This document shows, piece by piece, positions 16,655 through 27,000 of a DNA stretch of 64,000 bases. Position 1 is the stretch's first letter. Every line of letters starts with the position of its first letter. Origin of the DNA: an uncultured Bacteroidales bacterium (GTDB lineage Bacteria > Bacteroidota > Bacteroidia > Bacteroidales > Paludibacteraceae); NCBI GenBank assembly GCA_900316845.1, contig ONEG01000003.1, positions 52,814-116,813 of the forward strand, in the 5' to 3' direction. The notes under the pieces were generated by a model, which ran no database searches, was not told the DNA's origin, and saw only the letters and a program-made list of their open reading frames with translations. A program made the translations under genes and the position numbers.

Positions 16655-17116
16655 TCAGTCGCGATCTCCGTTTTTCTTCATTTTAGCCCGCAGTCTTGCC
16701 GCCAATTCGGTCTGACTCAGACGTTTCTCTGCGAATTTCTCCGGTGCCCACAACGCAAAGCGGTTCAGCATGCCGACAAACAGCACATCCTGCTGCGCAC
16801 CGATGGTCTCCAGATTCTTCTTCTGCAACAAAATACGTCCCTGACCGTCCATCTCCATATATTCCGCGTCGGCCATGAACTGCATCAAAATCAGCTGATC
16901 CTCCGGATCCCACTCATCCAATGCCTGCCTTAACTGCTCTACCTTCTCGTTCCAAACTTCCTCCGGATAGAACATCAGACACTCGTTATCCGTGTCTCTC
17001 CGCATCACAATGCGCTTGGATGACGTCTCCGCCAAAATACGACGATAAATAGCCGGAACGAATATACGTCCCTTCTCGTCCAACCGTCCGTCTATATTTC
17101 CTACAAAAGTCTGCAT
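16655..17116 (-). CDS. mraZ: MraZ, dcw cluster transcriptional regulator
   Basis: A 153-residue protein with two SpoVT/AbrB-like MraZ folds (residues 5-50 and 80-125). MraZ forms ring oligomers that bind repeats upstream of its own gene and, in Escherichia coli, represses the dcw operon. Conserved parts are GRLDEKGRIFVPAIYR (10-25) and MEMDGQGRILL (91-101), each with the DxxGR core. It is the first gene of the minus-strand dcw cluster; a promoter lies about 85-100 bases upstream and candidate MraZ repeats farther up at 17354. Confidence 0.97.
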   Translation of the reverse strand: MQTFVGNIDGRLDEKGRIFVPAIYRRILAETSSKRIVMRRDTDNECLMFYPEEVWNEKVEQLRQALDEWDPEDQLILMQFMADAEYMEMDGQGRILLQKKNLETIGAQQDVLFVGMLNRFALWAPEKFAEKRLSQTELAARLRAKMKKNGDRD

Positions 17117-17201
17117 ATTGATGTTTTTATTCTGTGCTCTGCCAGTATTCTGCCAGTTATCTGTTTATACTTGGTATTCTATATTCTGTACTTCTTCAAT
17201 T

Positions 17202-17216
17202 TCGGGCACAAAGTTA
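17202..17216 (-). promoter_or_regulatory. probable mraZ (dcw) promoter -7 box
   Basis: TAACTTTG on the minus strand (17216-17209) fits the TAnnTTTG box and would start transcription near 17202, giving a leader of about 85 bases. The -33 position holds GTGG instead of TTTG, so the promoter is weak by consensus or needs help. Confidence 0.5.
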
Positions 17217-17353
17217 CAAAAAAAAAATGATATACACCACATTTCCCCACAAAAAAATTTTTCAATTGTTTTATCAACATCTTTTTAACATTTTCAAACA
17301 CGTAATAACGCGCGTAAAATCAGTAAATTACGAGTGTTATTAACATTTTATGC

Positions 17354-17378
17354 AAAAGTGGGGCAAAATGGGTAAAAT
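17354..17378. promoter_or_regulatory. candidate MraZ-binding repeats
   Basis: The plus strand reads AAAGTGGGGC then AAAATGGGTA, two units at a period of 10 bases, which fits both the TGGGN-N5 repeats bound by E. coli MraZ and the AAAGTGK-N3 repeats of Mycoplasma. They lie about 240 bases upstream of mraZ and point away from it. Confidence 0.45.
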
Positions 17379-17456
17379 AATTTCAGTATCCTTTCTGTCC
17401 TCCTGTTTTTTCTAAAATCTGTCATTTTGCACTCGCCCCGAGTCTGCGTAAAAGCA

Positions 17457-17489
17457 CAAAAAAATGAGCTCGGTTACCCGAACTCATTT
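17457..17489 (-). terminator. intrinsic terminator of the SusCD-peptidase operon
   Basis: On the minus strand a ten-pair stem with one mismatch (ATGAGTTCGG / CCGAGCTCAT, loop GTAA) is followed by TTTTTT, about 22 bases after the stop of the C10 peptidase gene. Confidence 0.85.
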
Positions 17490-17510
17490 CTCTTTCTTTC
17501 ATAAGAAGTC

Positions 17511-18602
17511 TTATTCAATCCGTTGACCTTGTACGGTATAAACGCGGTTATTGCGGATAATTACCACCTGTCCGTTGCGCAGCTCTTTGGTAGCTTTGCT
17601 TTCGGACTCGACTGCATCAATCGCCTGGTAATTATTCGGATAGATATTGAGCACTACTCGTTGGTTGGTGTTGGAGTAGTTATCGCCGTCCGGTTCCAGC
17701 AAGAACAGCAGGTACCAACCGTTATACTGTCCGTTCCAACCCCAGTTAACGTGGAATCTGGTCATCGTGTCCCCGTCGTCATAACGTATGGTCCTATAAC
17801 CGTCTAATACAAACGCATGACCGCCGCTGGTTGCAGTGCCGGCATAAAGTACCGGAAAGCCTTTTTGGAATTGTCCCTTCAGGTTCTCTGTCCAATCGTC
17901 CCAGTTAGGCGAGTCAGACTCGTAGTACTTCATGTTGGGCGTGTAGCCGAAATTGTCCTTTAGTGCCTTATACGAATTGGAGATATACGATCCACTGCCG
18001 GCATTGTCGTAATTCATGTTCACCGACGCGCCACAGGCCAGCATCAGGTTGGCAACCGCTGCTCCCTGATCCGGGGTGTATCCGCTAAATCGAGAATAGG
18101 TCTCCAGCATATTGTCCCAATCGAACGGATGATCTGCAAATTGGTAAGTCGCGGCGCCGCTGGAAGAGGTGTACGTTGCTGAACCGGTTCCTACTTGCGG
18201 GTATTTCCAGTAGCGCATCACCTGAGCCATAGCCGTTGCTACACAACCGGTCACAGCGCGAGCTCCGTTGATAATAGGACAAAAGTCATTATACGGGGTG
18301 CCTTGGTCATATTCGATATTCCCCAATAACGGCGCTACGGAGTCAATGATCTCCGATGAGAATTTGATAAATGCGGCATTTCCTTTCTCTACTGCTTCGT
18401 ATGAATCCAGGAAAGAACGTACTTCGGCAGGCATGTGCTCGATGTCCACTTCGTGATCAAATTCAGCAAGAACAATCGCTTGCTCACCGGTACTTTTCAC
18501 TATACTATGTCCTCCTACATTCTCTATGGTGTAAGGGGTGGTGGCCATGACTGTCATCGCGGATAAAACCATGGTCATTGTTAATGATGCGATTTTTTTC
18601 AT
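17511..18602 (-). CDS. secreted C10 (streptopain-like) cysteine peptidase
   Basis: A 363-residue secreted thiol peptidase; ATG 18602 gives the signal peptide MKKIASLTMTMVLSAMTVMA, while an upstream ATG at 18662 would add 20 residues inside the M6 gene. A short propeptide (about 21-95) precedes the papain-like domain. The nucleophile is Cys120 in TGCVATAMAQVMRYW, the histidine is His262 in GGHAFVLDGY, and NWGWNG (286-291) matches the tryptophan loop of streptopain. The C-terminal 25 residues (LRNGQVVIIRNN...YTVQGQ) match the ends of three secreted proteins at 40743-50296. Eight bases separate it from the M6 gene, so the two peptidases are co-transcribed. Confidence 0.9.
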   Translation of the reverse strand: MKKIASLTMTMVLSAMTVMATTPYTIENVGGHSIVKSTGEQAIVLAEFDHEVDIEHMPAEVRSFLDSYEAVEKGNAAFIKFSSEIIDSVAPLLGNIEYDQGTPYNDFCPIINGARAVTGCVATAMAQVMRYWKYPQVGTGSATYTSSSGAATYQFADHPFDWDNMLETYSRFSGYTPDQGAAVANLMLACGASVNMNYDNAGSGSYISNSYKALKDNFGYTPNMKYYESDSPNWDDWTENLKGQFQKGFPVLYAGTATSGGHAFVLDGYRTIRYDDGDTMTRFHVNWGWNGQYNGWYLLFLLEPDGDNYSNTNQRVVLNIYPNNYQAIDAVESESKATKELRNGQVVIIRNNRVYTVQGQRIE

Positions 18603-18609
18603 ATACGTT

Positions 18610-20976
18610 TTAATTATAGATGAACTTAGTCCACAGGTCTTTTCTGGTGAACTTGTTTTCATATAGTTTAATCAGATACAGATGTCCTTTCTCCAGTTTG
18701 TCCACCGGTATCTCCGGGTTGATTGACCCGTAATCCAGCAGTTTGGTATATATCATCTGTCCTTCCGGGGTGTACAACCCCATTACTATCCCGTAGGGGA
18801 GGGGAGTCTCTGTCCAGACCAGATACCGGCCGTCTTCGGTCTTTACTACCGGTAAGCGACTTCCTTTTCGCTCGGAAAGGGTGTAGGTCGTGATTTCTTT
18901 TTTCGGAGAAATATTCTCCAAACAACTCTTATGCTCCGCCGCTTCTACGCTCACCCGGTAGGCAGTTCCTGATTTCAGACCGTTAAAGATAGCGGATGTA
19001 TTGGGATGTACCACTTCGCGGCGCTCAATCTTAGTCGTGTCCTGATAGAGGGTGACGTAGTAATGTTCAGCATCCTCCACTTCAGACCATACGACGCGGA
19101 AATCATTAGCTGATTGCGCCTCGGCATATACCGTATCAACGGCGGTGATGTACACCGGTCTCGGGGCGATGCCCGCCAATGAGAGAAGCTGGTACTCCGT
19201 ACTATCAGCGCTAAAGATCGATATCCGCCCTGAGTTGATAGAGCAACTCTGGCGTGTCGGCGCATAGCGGATATGGAGCGGACGGCTGTACGTGCCATCT
19301 ATGACGGTGTCCGTGATCGTCTCGCCGGAACGACTCCAGGTCTCCCCGTCCCACGAGAACTGGTATTGTCCCGTGGTGGAGATGATGATCCGGTCGGAAG
19401 AGAGGTTCTGACCATGGATGGTCACCACCTGCTCGTCGTAATTAACTTCCCCGCGCACGTACGTACTAATAAAGGTGCGTAACGTGTCCGGCATAAGGTA
19501 TAGTGGATCATCTTTCGGCTTGCCGACTGTGAATGCCACCTTCTTGTCTTTCCGCTCGTAGATATTCGTCAAGCGGTATGATGTCAGTTTGTTCCCGTTA
19601 TTGAATGTCGGTGTAAAGGTCGTTATACCCGCCGTTCCCGGATAGGTATCCGATGCCTGAGACTGCGTCGGTTGCGTGTTATACGCCTCCACTATATCGT
19701 AGCCTAAGGGAACAGAGTTGTTAAAAGTATTGTAGTTCCATTTGTTCTTAGAGAACGTGATATGCGAAATCAGCAATCCCGTTCCCGGCAGACTGGAACT
19801 GATGGTATCCCATCCCTCTCGCTGCCGGTTCTCTATCATGAAATACTCTGACGGAGAAGGGTTTAAGGGATTGAGATTATGCTTGGTGGCGGAGAGGATA
19901 TACGCTTTGTTGGTCGTCTCCAACGATCCCAGTACGCATTTTCCCGGTGAGTTGAGCTGCTCCGGTGTCAGCCAACCTAGTACAAACCGCTCGAAAGCGG
20001 AGCAAACCGGCGGGGTGCGGGAAGTGTTGTTATAACAACCCGAACACATCAAATCCCAGGTACCGACAGTATAGGCCATGCCATTCTCTGTATTGTACAA
20101 ATCCGGAAGACCCAGTACATGACCGAACTCGTGGCAGAAAGTACCGATATTCGCCATGTTTTTGCCGGCATTGCCGCGCAATTCAGAGATCATCAGATAG
20201 CTGTATAAGGCTTTGCCGCTCACATATGTGGGTGACCAGATGACACTTTGGTGCGGCCATATACTCGAGGCGCTACCGCCTTCCGCTTCGTTGTGACCTG
20301 CGGTAATGATTCCCACTAAATCAATGTACCCGCTTTGGGTGTTGTCGTAGGGACTGAAGTTTACGCCATCCGCTTCTGCTAACTTGGCGGCCTCTTTCAC
20401 CATATCCTGCGCGTTCTTCGTGCTGGAAGTCTTTGTGTTTCCGCCGTAATACGCCTCGTCATGGGATAAGGTATAGGGACCGTACACATCAAACTGAATA
20501 TCCAGAGCGCCGTTGGAGGATGCCAGATAGTAATCTCTTACCGATCCGGTCGAGCCGTTGGCGGAATAGTGGTTTTCGTTGAAAAGACGGGTGAATTTCT
20601 CAACGGGGTTATCCAGTACAAAACTCTTGTCTGTATATTGCGTCAAGAGTACCACCACGCGTACTTTTCCCTTTGCCGGGAAACTTGGCGAGGCAGATGT
20701 TTGTTGATGAACTCTCCTTTGTTGGGCGGCACGCCGTACTTCGGATAAGTTATCTTTTCGTTCGGCGCGACGGAATCCATTTTCCTCCTTTATCCAGCAA
20801 TTCCCCGTTTGGTCCTCGTACCATGAATAAAACTCATCGCCTCGAAGGGTGAGTTCTATAGATTGTCCTTCGGTAGTCTGAGCTCCGAAGAATGCTTGTT
20901 GCGCCGGAACAGCCAATACCGTCCTACTCACCGTCGTGAGCAGGATCAGTATTGCTATGTTCCTGAATTTACGCAT
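18610..20976 (-). CDS. secreted M6-family metallopeptidase
   Basis: A 788-residue zinc peptidase of the immune inhibitor A (M6) type. Order: signal peptide (1-22), short pro-region, catalytic domain (about 100-420) with HEFGH (282-286) and the following LGLPDLYN that supplies the third ligand, a beta-sandwich segment (about 490-590), then a fibronectin III-like domain (about 600-690). The end resembles a type IX sorting domain in form (LYTPEGQ ... LEKGHLYLIKL), though with 15 extra residues after it. It lies in the operon with SusC/SusD, a BIG2 lipoprotein and a C10 peptidase, so it probably cuts proteins outside the cell to feed the SusCD importer. Confidence 0.9.
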   Translation of the reverse strand: MRKFRNIAILILLTTVSRTVLAVPAQQAFFGAQTTEGQSIELTLRGDEFYSWYEDQTGNCWIKEENGFRRAERKDNLSEVRRAAQQRRVHQQTSASPSFPAKGKVRVVVLLTQYTDKSFVLDNPVEKFTRLFNENHYSANGSTGSVRDYYLASSNGALDIQFDVYGPYTLSHDEAYYGGNTKTSSTKNAQDMVKEAAKLAEADGVNFSPYDNTQSGYIDLVGIITAGHNEAEGGSASSIWPHQSVIWSPTYVSGKALYSYLMISELRGNAGKNMANIGTFCHEFGHVLGLPDLYNTENGMAYTVGTWDLMCSGCYNNTSRTPPVCSAFERFVLGWLTPEQLNSPGKCVLGSLETTNKAYILSATKHNLNPLNPSPSEYFMIENRQREGWDTISSSLPGTGLLISHITFSKNKWNYNTFNNSVPLGYDIVEAYNTQPTQSQASDTYPGTAGITTFTPTFNNGNKLTSYRLTNIYERKDKKVAFTVGKPKDDPLYLMPDTLRTFISTYVRGEVNYDEQVVTIHGQNLSSDRIIISTTGQYQFSWDGETWSRSGETITDTVIDGTYSRPLHIRYAPTRQSCSINSGRISIFSADSTEYQLLSLAGIAPRPVYITAVDTVYAEAQSANDFRVVWSEVEDAEHYYVTLYQDTTKIERREVVHPNTSAIFNGLKSGTAYRVSVEAAEHKSCLENISPKKEITTYTLSERKGSRLPVVKTEDGRYLVWTETPLPYGIVMGLYTPEGQMIYTKLLDYGSINPEIPVDKLEKGHLYLIKLYENKFTRKDLWTKFIYN

Positions 20977-20996
20977 GTTGAATCTTCTTTATATTA

Positions 20997-21037
20997 CTAC
21001 AATACCACGTGCAAGAGTCCTGCCCGTGGTGTTGTAG
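20997..21037 (-). other. intercistronic hairpin in the SusCD-peptidase operon
   Basis: CTACAACACCACG and CGTGGTATTGTAG (minus strand) pair with one mismatch around a 15-base loop. No T-run follows, so it is not a simple terminator. It sits in the 84-base gap between the BIG2 lipoprotein and M6 genes and could tune the ratio of importer to peptidases. Confidence 0.6.
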
Positions 21038-21060
21038 TCATAGTGTTTTGGTAAAAAATA

Positions 21061-22305
21061 TTACTTTCTTACCTTGATACTTTTAGCACGGTTGAGTTGC
21101 TCCTGGAGACGAGCTTTCTGATCCTCGCTCAGCACTTGCATCTCGATGTAACGCGGCTGTTTAGCACCCTTGCGAGCGGCAACCTTAGCAGGTACGTTAT
21201 ACTCGTACTTGTAGCTCTCGCCGAAATGAACCTTGCTGTCCAGGAGGTTGATAGCCTCTTCCGTCTCCTGGAAGTGAGCGCCATACTGATAGAACTCGAA
21301 GGTCGTTGTGTCAGAAGCAAACTTCAGCTCTTGAGCCTGGAGTTGGTATGCATCTACGCTACACATGTATTTGGAAGCTTTGTAGTCGCCGCCGAACTCC
21401 AACCAACCCTCACCGAAGTACAGGTCAGGAATGTAAGAGGAGAAGTAACCATCGCTCGCATATCCTTCTTCGGTCGTGTGGTACTCGAACATGGTCAACT
21501 TTGCACCCGATACGAAGGTAGCTGCCTTCTGCAGATCCATGCTTGCTTTTGTCTTGTCTTCAGCAATGTAGTAGTCTTGGATGAAGGCATTGATGCTGTT
21601 GGTGAAGTTAACCTCGTCAAACGAAGCCGGTCTTCCTACCTGATCCGTGCTGTCCGGATACTCGTTGCTGATAGCCCAGTCGCCCAACACGAAGATGGTA
21701 CCGCTACCACCGTTTGCCCATTTCGGAGCCCAATAGAACGGAGCCTCGAACTCAAGGATACCACCCTTGCTTGCACCGGTCAGGCCTTCCTCACCGTAGT
21801 AGAAACCTTCCGTGAAGACCATTACGTTGCAAAGTACTTTCTTTGCTACGAAGTACTGGTCACCCCAGCTCTCGCTACGGAGTGTATCCAGCTTGTCGCT
21901 GTACGTGGTATCATAATCATATATGAATGAACCCGTGAAGCTAAGTGTCTCGTACTCCGATTTTACACTTACCTGGCAGGTACTGCTCAAATCTCCGTGT
22001 TTAGCGGTAATGGTAGCCTCACCATAACCAACAGCGGTTACAGTACCATTCGTGCTGACGGTAGCTACGTCGGTGTTGGAGCTGCTCCATTCTACAGCTA
22101 CGTTTGCACCTTCCGGTTTGGTCAGAACAGCCAGACGAGTGGTCTCGCCTACTGCCAAAATAAGCGTAGAAGGCTTAACGGTAAGACTGGTGATTTTGGT
22201 TTCACTTCCACCTCCACCACTCGGGTTCTTGTCATCTTTACAGCTCGTGAATGTGAACGCTACTAATGCCGTAGCGATCAGAGAGAAAATAATACTCTTT
22301 TTCAT
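21061..22305 (-). CDS. SusCD-linked surface lipoprotein with BIG2 domain
   Basis: A 414-residue lipoprotein (lipobox FTSC at about residue 22) with a Gly/Ser spacer and one bacterial Ig-like BIG2 domain (about 37-116, with WSSSNTDVATVSTNGTVTAV). A domain of about 290 residues follows that I do not recognise. Position directly after susD is where PULs often carry a surface glycan- or peptide-binding lipoprotein, so a cell-surface binding role beside the importer is likely. The C-terminal 25 residues are strongly basic (RLQEQLNRAKSIKVRK). Confidence 0.8.
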   Translation of the reverse strand: MKKSIIFSLIATALVAFTFTSCKDDKNPSGGGGSETKITSLTVKPSTLILAVGETTRLAVLTKPEGANVAVEWSSSNTDVATVSTNGTVTAVGYGEATITAKHGDLSSTCQVSVKSEYETLSFTGSFIYDYDTTYSDKLDTLRSESWGDQYFVAKKVLCNVMVFTEGFYYGEEGLTGASKGGILEFEAPFYWAPKWANGGSGTIFVLGDWAISNEYPDSTDQVGRPASFDEVNFTNSINAFIQDYYIAEDKTKASMDLQKAATFVSGAKLTMFEYHTTEEGYASDGYFSSYIPDLYFGEGWLEFGGDYKASKYMCSVDAYQLQAQELKFASDTTTFEFYQYGAHFQETEEAINLLDSKVHFGESYKYEYNVPAKVAARKGAKQPRYIEMQVLSEDQKARLQEQLNRAKSIKVRK

Positions 22306-22352
22306 AATTTCACAATTTTTAATAGTTATTAAATGTTATTTTGATCTCTCAA

Positions 22353-24062
22353 TTAGTCATCCAGATGCGGATTGTAATTGGTTTCCGAAGCAGGAATCTG
22401 CATCGTATATGTTGTTTCGTCATCATAGGAAATCTCCGAGCCTGGACTGAAAGAGTGGTTGGCTCCACGGCGAACTTTCTCCTCCGTTTTTCCTGTCTTT
22501 TCGTTTTTGTGTTTATACAAATGACTTGTCAGACGGCGGAAGGTCTGCAGGCCGTATCCCTCGCCCCATAACTCAACACGCCAGTTCAGGATAAGAGCTT
22601 CTGCGAACTTTGCCTTATCGGTAGATAAACTCGTTTTGTAGGTTGCATAATCCGCTGCGGCCGTCTCTACCTCCGGATCAATACGCTGGTCCGTGATGTT
22701 GGTCAGGTACATGGCGGCGGAGTCTAAGTTGTCTAAGAAATAGCATGCTTCCGCAGCAATGAGATGCATTAACTCTATACGCATAAAGACGTTGTCGCTC
22801 AACCACTCACGGTCGATATTATCCGTTGCGGTGGAATTCGGGTTCTTAGCAGAGAAGAATTTCTTGTCAGGACACAATGCATAGGTTTGATTCGCCGTTC
22901 CGTCGTTGAACCATTTTTTACGGATATCCCATGACGGCAATTCCTCATACAGACCTTTGTCTATCGCCTTTGTACCGCCTACCCAAGCATAGGAGTAGGA
23001 GTGAATATCCACGTGACCTTGGAAGGATGCCAAACCTCCGGTGGTTTCTACCGTTACGTCTTGACCCCACATCCAGGACTTGTCCTGAATATTGTTGAAG
23101 CCATTCGTTAATACCGTGCTATTCGGGATGATCTCATGCTTATGCGCATTGATGGCATCGTCAGCGTACTTCAAGGCTTTACGCATCGGTTCCGCTAATA
23201 GAGGATCGGAGCTGGTCATACCGAACTCTCTTGCGCGGTTGAGGTAGAAATACGCCAATATGCCTCGTGCTACGTTGATGTCCACCTCCAACTTACTGCT
23301 GCCTTCGTATTGTTGTGCAAACGCATCGTAGAATGCAATCGCCGTGGTAAGGTCTTTGTCAATGAGTTTATAAACCTCGTTAAGCATTGCAAGCGGTTGT
23401 GCGCCGTCGTTCATGTTGTCCTCATTGTACATCGGGAAACACGGATAGTTCGTCAGGTTGTAACCTGCCTGGAAGAGGTGATCTACCGTCGGAACAAAGA
23501 AGCGTACCAGATTGGAGTAAACAAATCCACGCATGGTCAATGCCTCTGCGTAATAAATGCCGCTGATGGAGTCGTTCTCGTCATAGTGATAAATCACTTT
23601 ACCCTCGCCATCTACTACGGACAATCCTTTGTTCGGCATGCCGTATTTCTCTATATTGCTCAACAACGTGGTTTGCGTCTTGATGGTCGCCAGAACCATA
23701 TTGATGTTACGCAACATGCCGTAGTAGTAGGACCATAAGTATCCACTACGATTGGCGCGAGTCAACTGGCGTTCGTCGTACGAGAACCATCCGTAGGACT
23801 CGTCCGTCAGCGCCATGTCGCCGCAGAGCAGGTCACCGTACATATCAATGGAGCGCTGACCAAACACATCGTGGTTGGCTCCGCCTGTAGCGTACAACAT
23901 CGAGTACACACCGCGCATCGAGCCCTCTAACCGGTTGCTCAATTGGTCGTATTGTTCCTGTGTCAGGGTACCGCCTACAGGGGGTTGATCCAGGAAATTG
24001 TCACAGCCGGCAAAGCATACTGCAGCTGTTAATACAAGCAATAATTTAAAACTATTTTTCAT
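22353..24062 (-). CDS. SusD/RagB family substrate-binding lipoprotein
   Basis: The surface lid of a SusCD importer, 569 residues, lipobox AGC at about residue 19. After the lipid anchor comes DNFLDQPP, the usual SusD start, and TPR-like helices containing RGFVYSNLVRFF and ARGILAYFYLNRA. The C-terminal substrate-binding half contains NWRVELWGEGYGLQTFRRL, the late conserved segment of the family. It starts 23 bases after susC. Presence of two peptidases in the operon suggests peptide or protein ligands, as for RagB of Porphyromonas gingivalis, but the ligand is inferred. Confidence 0.95.
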   Translation of the reverse strand: MKNSFKLLLVLTAAVCFAGCDNFLDQPPVGGTLTQEQYDQLSNRLEGSMRGVYSMLYATGGANHDVFGQRSIDMYGDLLCGDMALTDESYGWFSYDERQLTRANRSGYLWSYYYGMLRNINMVLATIKTQTTLLSNIEKYGMPNKGLSVVDGEGKVIYHYDENDSISGIYYAEALTMRGFVYSNLVRFFVPTVDHLFQAGYNLTNYPCFPMYNEDNMNDGAQPLAMLNEVYKLIDKDLTTAIAFYDAFAQQYEGSSKLEVDINVARGILAYFYLNRAREFGMTSSDPLLAEPMRKALKYADDAINAHKHEIIPNSTVLTNGFNNIQDKSWMWGQDVTVETTGGLASFQGHVDIHSYSYAWVGGTKAIDKGLYEELPSWDIRKKWFNDGTANQTYALCPDKKFFSAKNPNSTATDNIDREWLSDNVFMRIELMHLIAAEACYFLDNLDSAAMYLTNITDQRIDPEVETAAADYATYKTSLSTDKAKFAEALILNWRVELWGEGYGLQTFRRLTSHLYKHKNEKTGKTEEKVRRGANHSFSPGSEISYDDETTYTMQIPASETNYNPHLDD

Positions 24063-24085
24063 TTTTATTTTCCTTTCCTCAACTA

Positions 24086-27000
24086 TTAGAATTGTACTTT
24101 AATACCGCCCATAATCGTGGAGAGCGGAGTATATTGATACGTGTCCGAAGAACCTGCGTAGGAGGTCATCGGGTTGTAACCTTTGCGAGCCGTAGCGATA
24201 GCCAGATTATCTCCCGTTACATAGAACTCCAGAACATTCATCTTTGCTTTCTCGATCAACTTCTTCGGGAACTTGTAACCGATACGCACGTTATATAACG
24301 AGAAATAGGAGTTGGAGATGAGGAATCGGTCGGAGATGCTGCTTGCATACTTGTCATCGCCGTTAGATAGACGAGGTACACCGGCGATACCCTTATCCGC
24401 GATAGCTTGTTTCTCCGCTGCCGACATCTGTGCCGACCAAGCCTGACGCATATCTACGTGCCAGTTCGTCTTACCTACGCGCTCCGACTGCATCAAGGTG
24501 GCGTACTGGTAATCTACACCATAACCGCCGATACGATACGGACACATCACAGAGAGCGAGAAACCGTAAGCCTCGAAATCAATACCTAAACCTCCTTCGA
24601 GCGCGTACTCGGCAGACTTGCCGTTGTAGTCGCTACCGGCGTACGGATATTGGTCGGTTGTAGTCGTTTTGATGACTGCATCCGGGTGTTGCTCGCGATA
24701 GAGGTAGACGTTGCTGATGTAGTTGTTTCCTTTCTCACCACGTGCACGGCGCTCAGCGGCACTCGTGTAACCGAACGAACCTAATTTCTCATCGTAGTAA
24801 CCTACGTACAGGGCTTTACCGGTCTCGGCGTCCACACCTGCGTATTGGGTAATATTGTAGTCATACAAGGAGTGACCTTTCGTAATACCACCGTTGTACA
24901 ACATCTCCGTTTCGGTGTTGATATCGGTCGGCAAACTCAGCACTTTGTTATGGTAATGACCACCCGTGAGACGGATATCCAACTTGACGTTACGGGTATC
25001 AACGGCATGTGCCTTGAGTTGGAACTCAACACCGTTGTTGGACATCGAACCACCGTTCACCCAGGTGCTGGAGTAACCTTGCGAAGAAGCCGTATATTGA
25101 GGCATCAACAGATTGTCGGTGTATTTCCAGAAGTAATCCAACTCTACGTCCAAGTACTTATTGAGGCTGAATTCCAAACCGAGGTCGATGACCTGCGTAC
25201 GCTCCCAAGTGATGTCTTTTGCACCCTTGTAATCCCATACGTAACCCACTTCGCCGTCCACGTTCTCAATCGAGTATTGGTCGGAGTAGAGGTAGTTGTC
25301 GATACCCTGGTTACCGTTCATACCCCAGCTGATACGGAACTTACCGTTCTTGAGCCAATCCGATGCATCGGAGCTCTCGATGAACTGCTCGTTGGTGAAT
25401 TTCCAGGAGAAACCGACCGAACCGAAGTGACCCCAGCGGTGACCCTTAGCGAACTTAGACGAACCATCGGCACGATAGTTAGCGGTAACGCCGTAACGCT
25501 CGTTATACCAGTAGCTTGTGTTGACCAACCAGCTATCCAATGTGGTGATGGTAGTGTTGGAACCTAGATAAGACATCTGTACGGCGTTGGACAACTCCAA
25601 TACCGAAGGACCGGTAGTAGCAGCCACGTGGTTCATACCACCAGCCATGTATCCTAGGCGATAGTAGTTGGTCTCGTGCAGAGCGTACATATCCAGCACG
25701 TGGTCGCCGAAGGACTTGTTATAAGACAACTGCTCGATCACGTCAAAAGCAAAGATATTGTACTGTCCCTTTCCAATACGACCGATACCTGCTGCGTCAC
25801 CGTAGAAGGCGTTCGTATATTCGGAATTGGTGGCGCCCAAATACTGGAAACCGCCGACTACTTTCAGTTTCAAGCCCTCGTAGAGGGTGAATTCCAACTC
25901 AGCGTTGGTAGCCACCTGGTGTTGGATGGTGTTATCGCGGTCCCACACGAGCGAACCGGCAGGGTTGATACCGGAACCATAAGCACGACCCCATCCCTCG
26001 TACATACCATAGTCAAACATAGGGCCTCCGGTCTTCGGATCGATGAGGATATATCCGTTGCTGTTAATCGTTCTGCTGGTGATACCGTTTCCGTAGGAGT
26101 ACATACCTGCGGGGATAGTACCCGGTCCGTTCTTCACGTCTCCGTACACATAAACGGGGTAGATAGGCGGAGTCTCGTTCACGAACGCGAAACCATTGTT
26201 CATGTTCGAACCCTGACCTGCCGCATTCATAGAGGAGTATGCGTACGAGATGTTCATCGATCCTTTCATCCATTTTTTGGGGCGGTACTCGATGTTGGAA
26301 CGCGCCGTGAAACGGTCGTAGTCAGATCCGATATAATAACCCTCGTCTTTGAGGTAACCGAACGATACGAAGTAGGATGCCTTCTCCGAACCACCGGATA
26401 TACGTACGGTAGCGTCGGCTTTCTGGCCTACACGGAAGATGGCTTTTTCCCACGAGATCATGTCGCGGTACTGCTCCTTGAGCTGAACGTCCGAGTTGAA
26501 CTTGCCGGTATAACCATTGATCAACTCCACGCCCGTTTTATCCCAGAGGTTGTAGCCGACAGGAAGGCCCTTCTTAGAGAACAAGTTGTCGTTAACAGCT
26601 TTGATCAGAGCGTCTTCTGATATGTACGAACCATTGAGGGAGTTATAGATAGATTGCCATGACATCTCTACGTATTCCTGCGGGTCGGTGATTACATCGT
26701 ACATCGGCAGCCAGTGGGTGTTAGCACCATACTTGAGGTCGATGTCGATTTTCGCATTGTCGCCGTTCAAACTACCTTTCTTTGTGGTGATGACGATGAC
26801 ACCGTTGGCACCACGGCTACCATACAAAGAGGTAGCGGTAGCATCTTTCAGAATAGTGGTCGAAGCGATGTCGCCCGGATCGATGGAGGAGATGTCTCCT
26901 GCCTGATACGGGATACCGTCTACCACGTACAGCGGCGTGCTGCTAGCGTAGATTGAACCGATACCGCGGATACGGATGGATGCGTTGGTACCCGGCTGAC

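Noticed and set aside
25676-26620. A 314-residue plus-strand frame opposite susC
   Set aside because: Shadow frame; the susC reading is unambiguous on the other strand.
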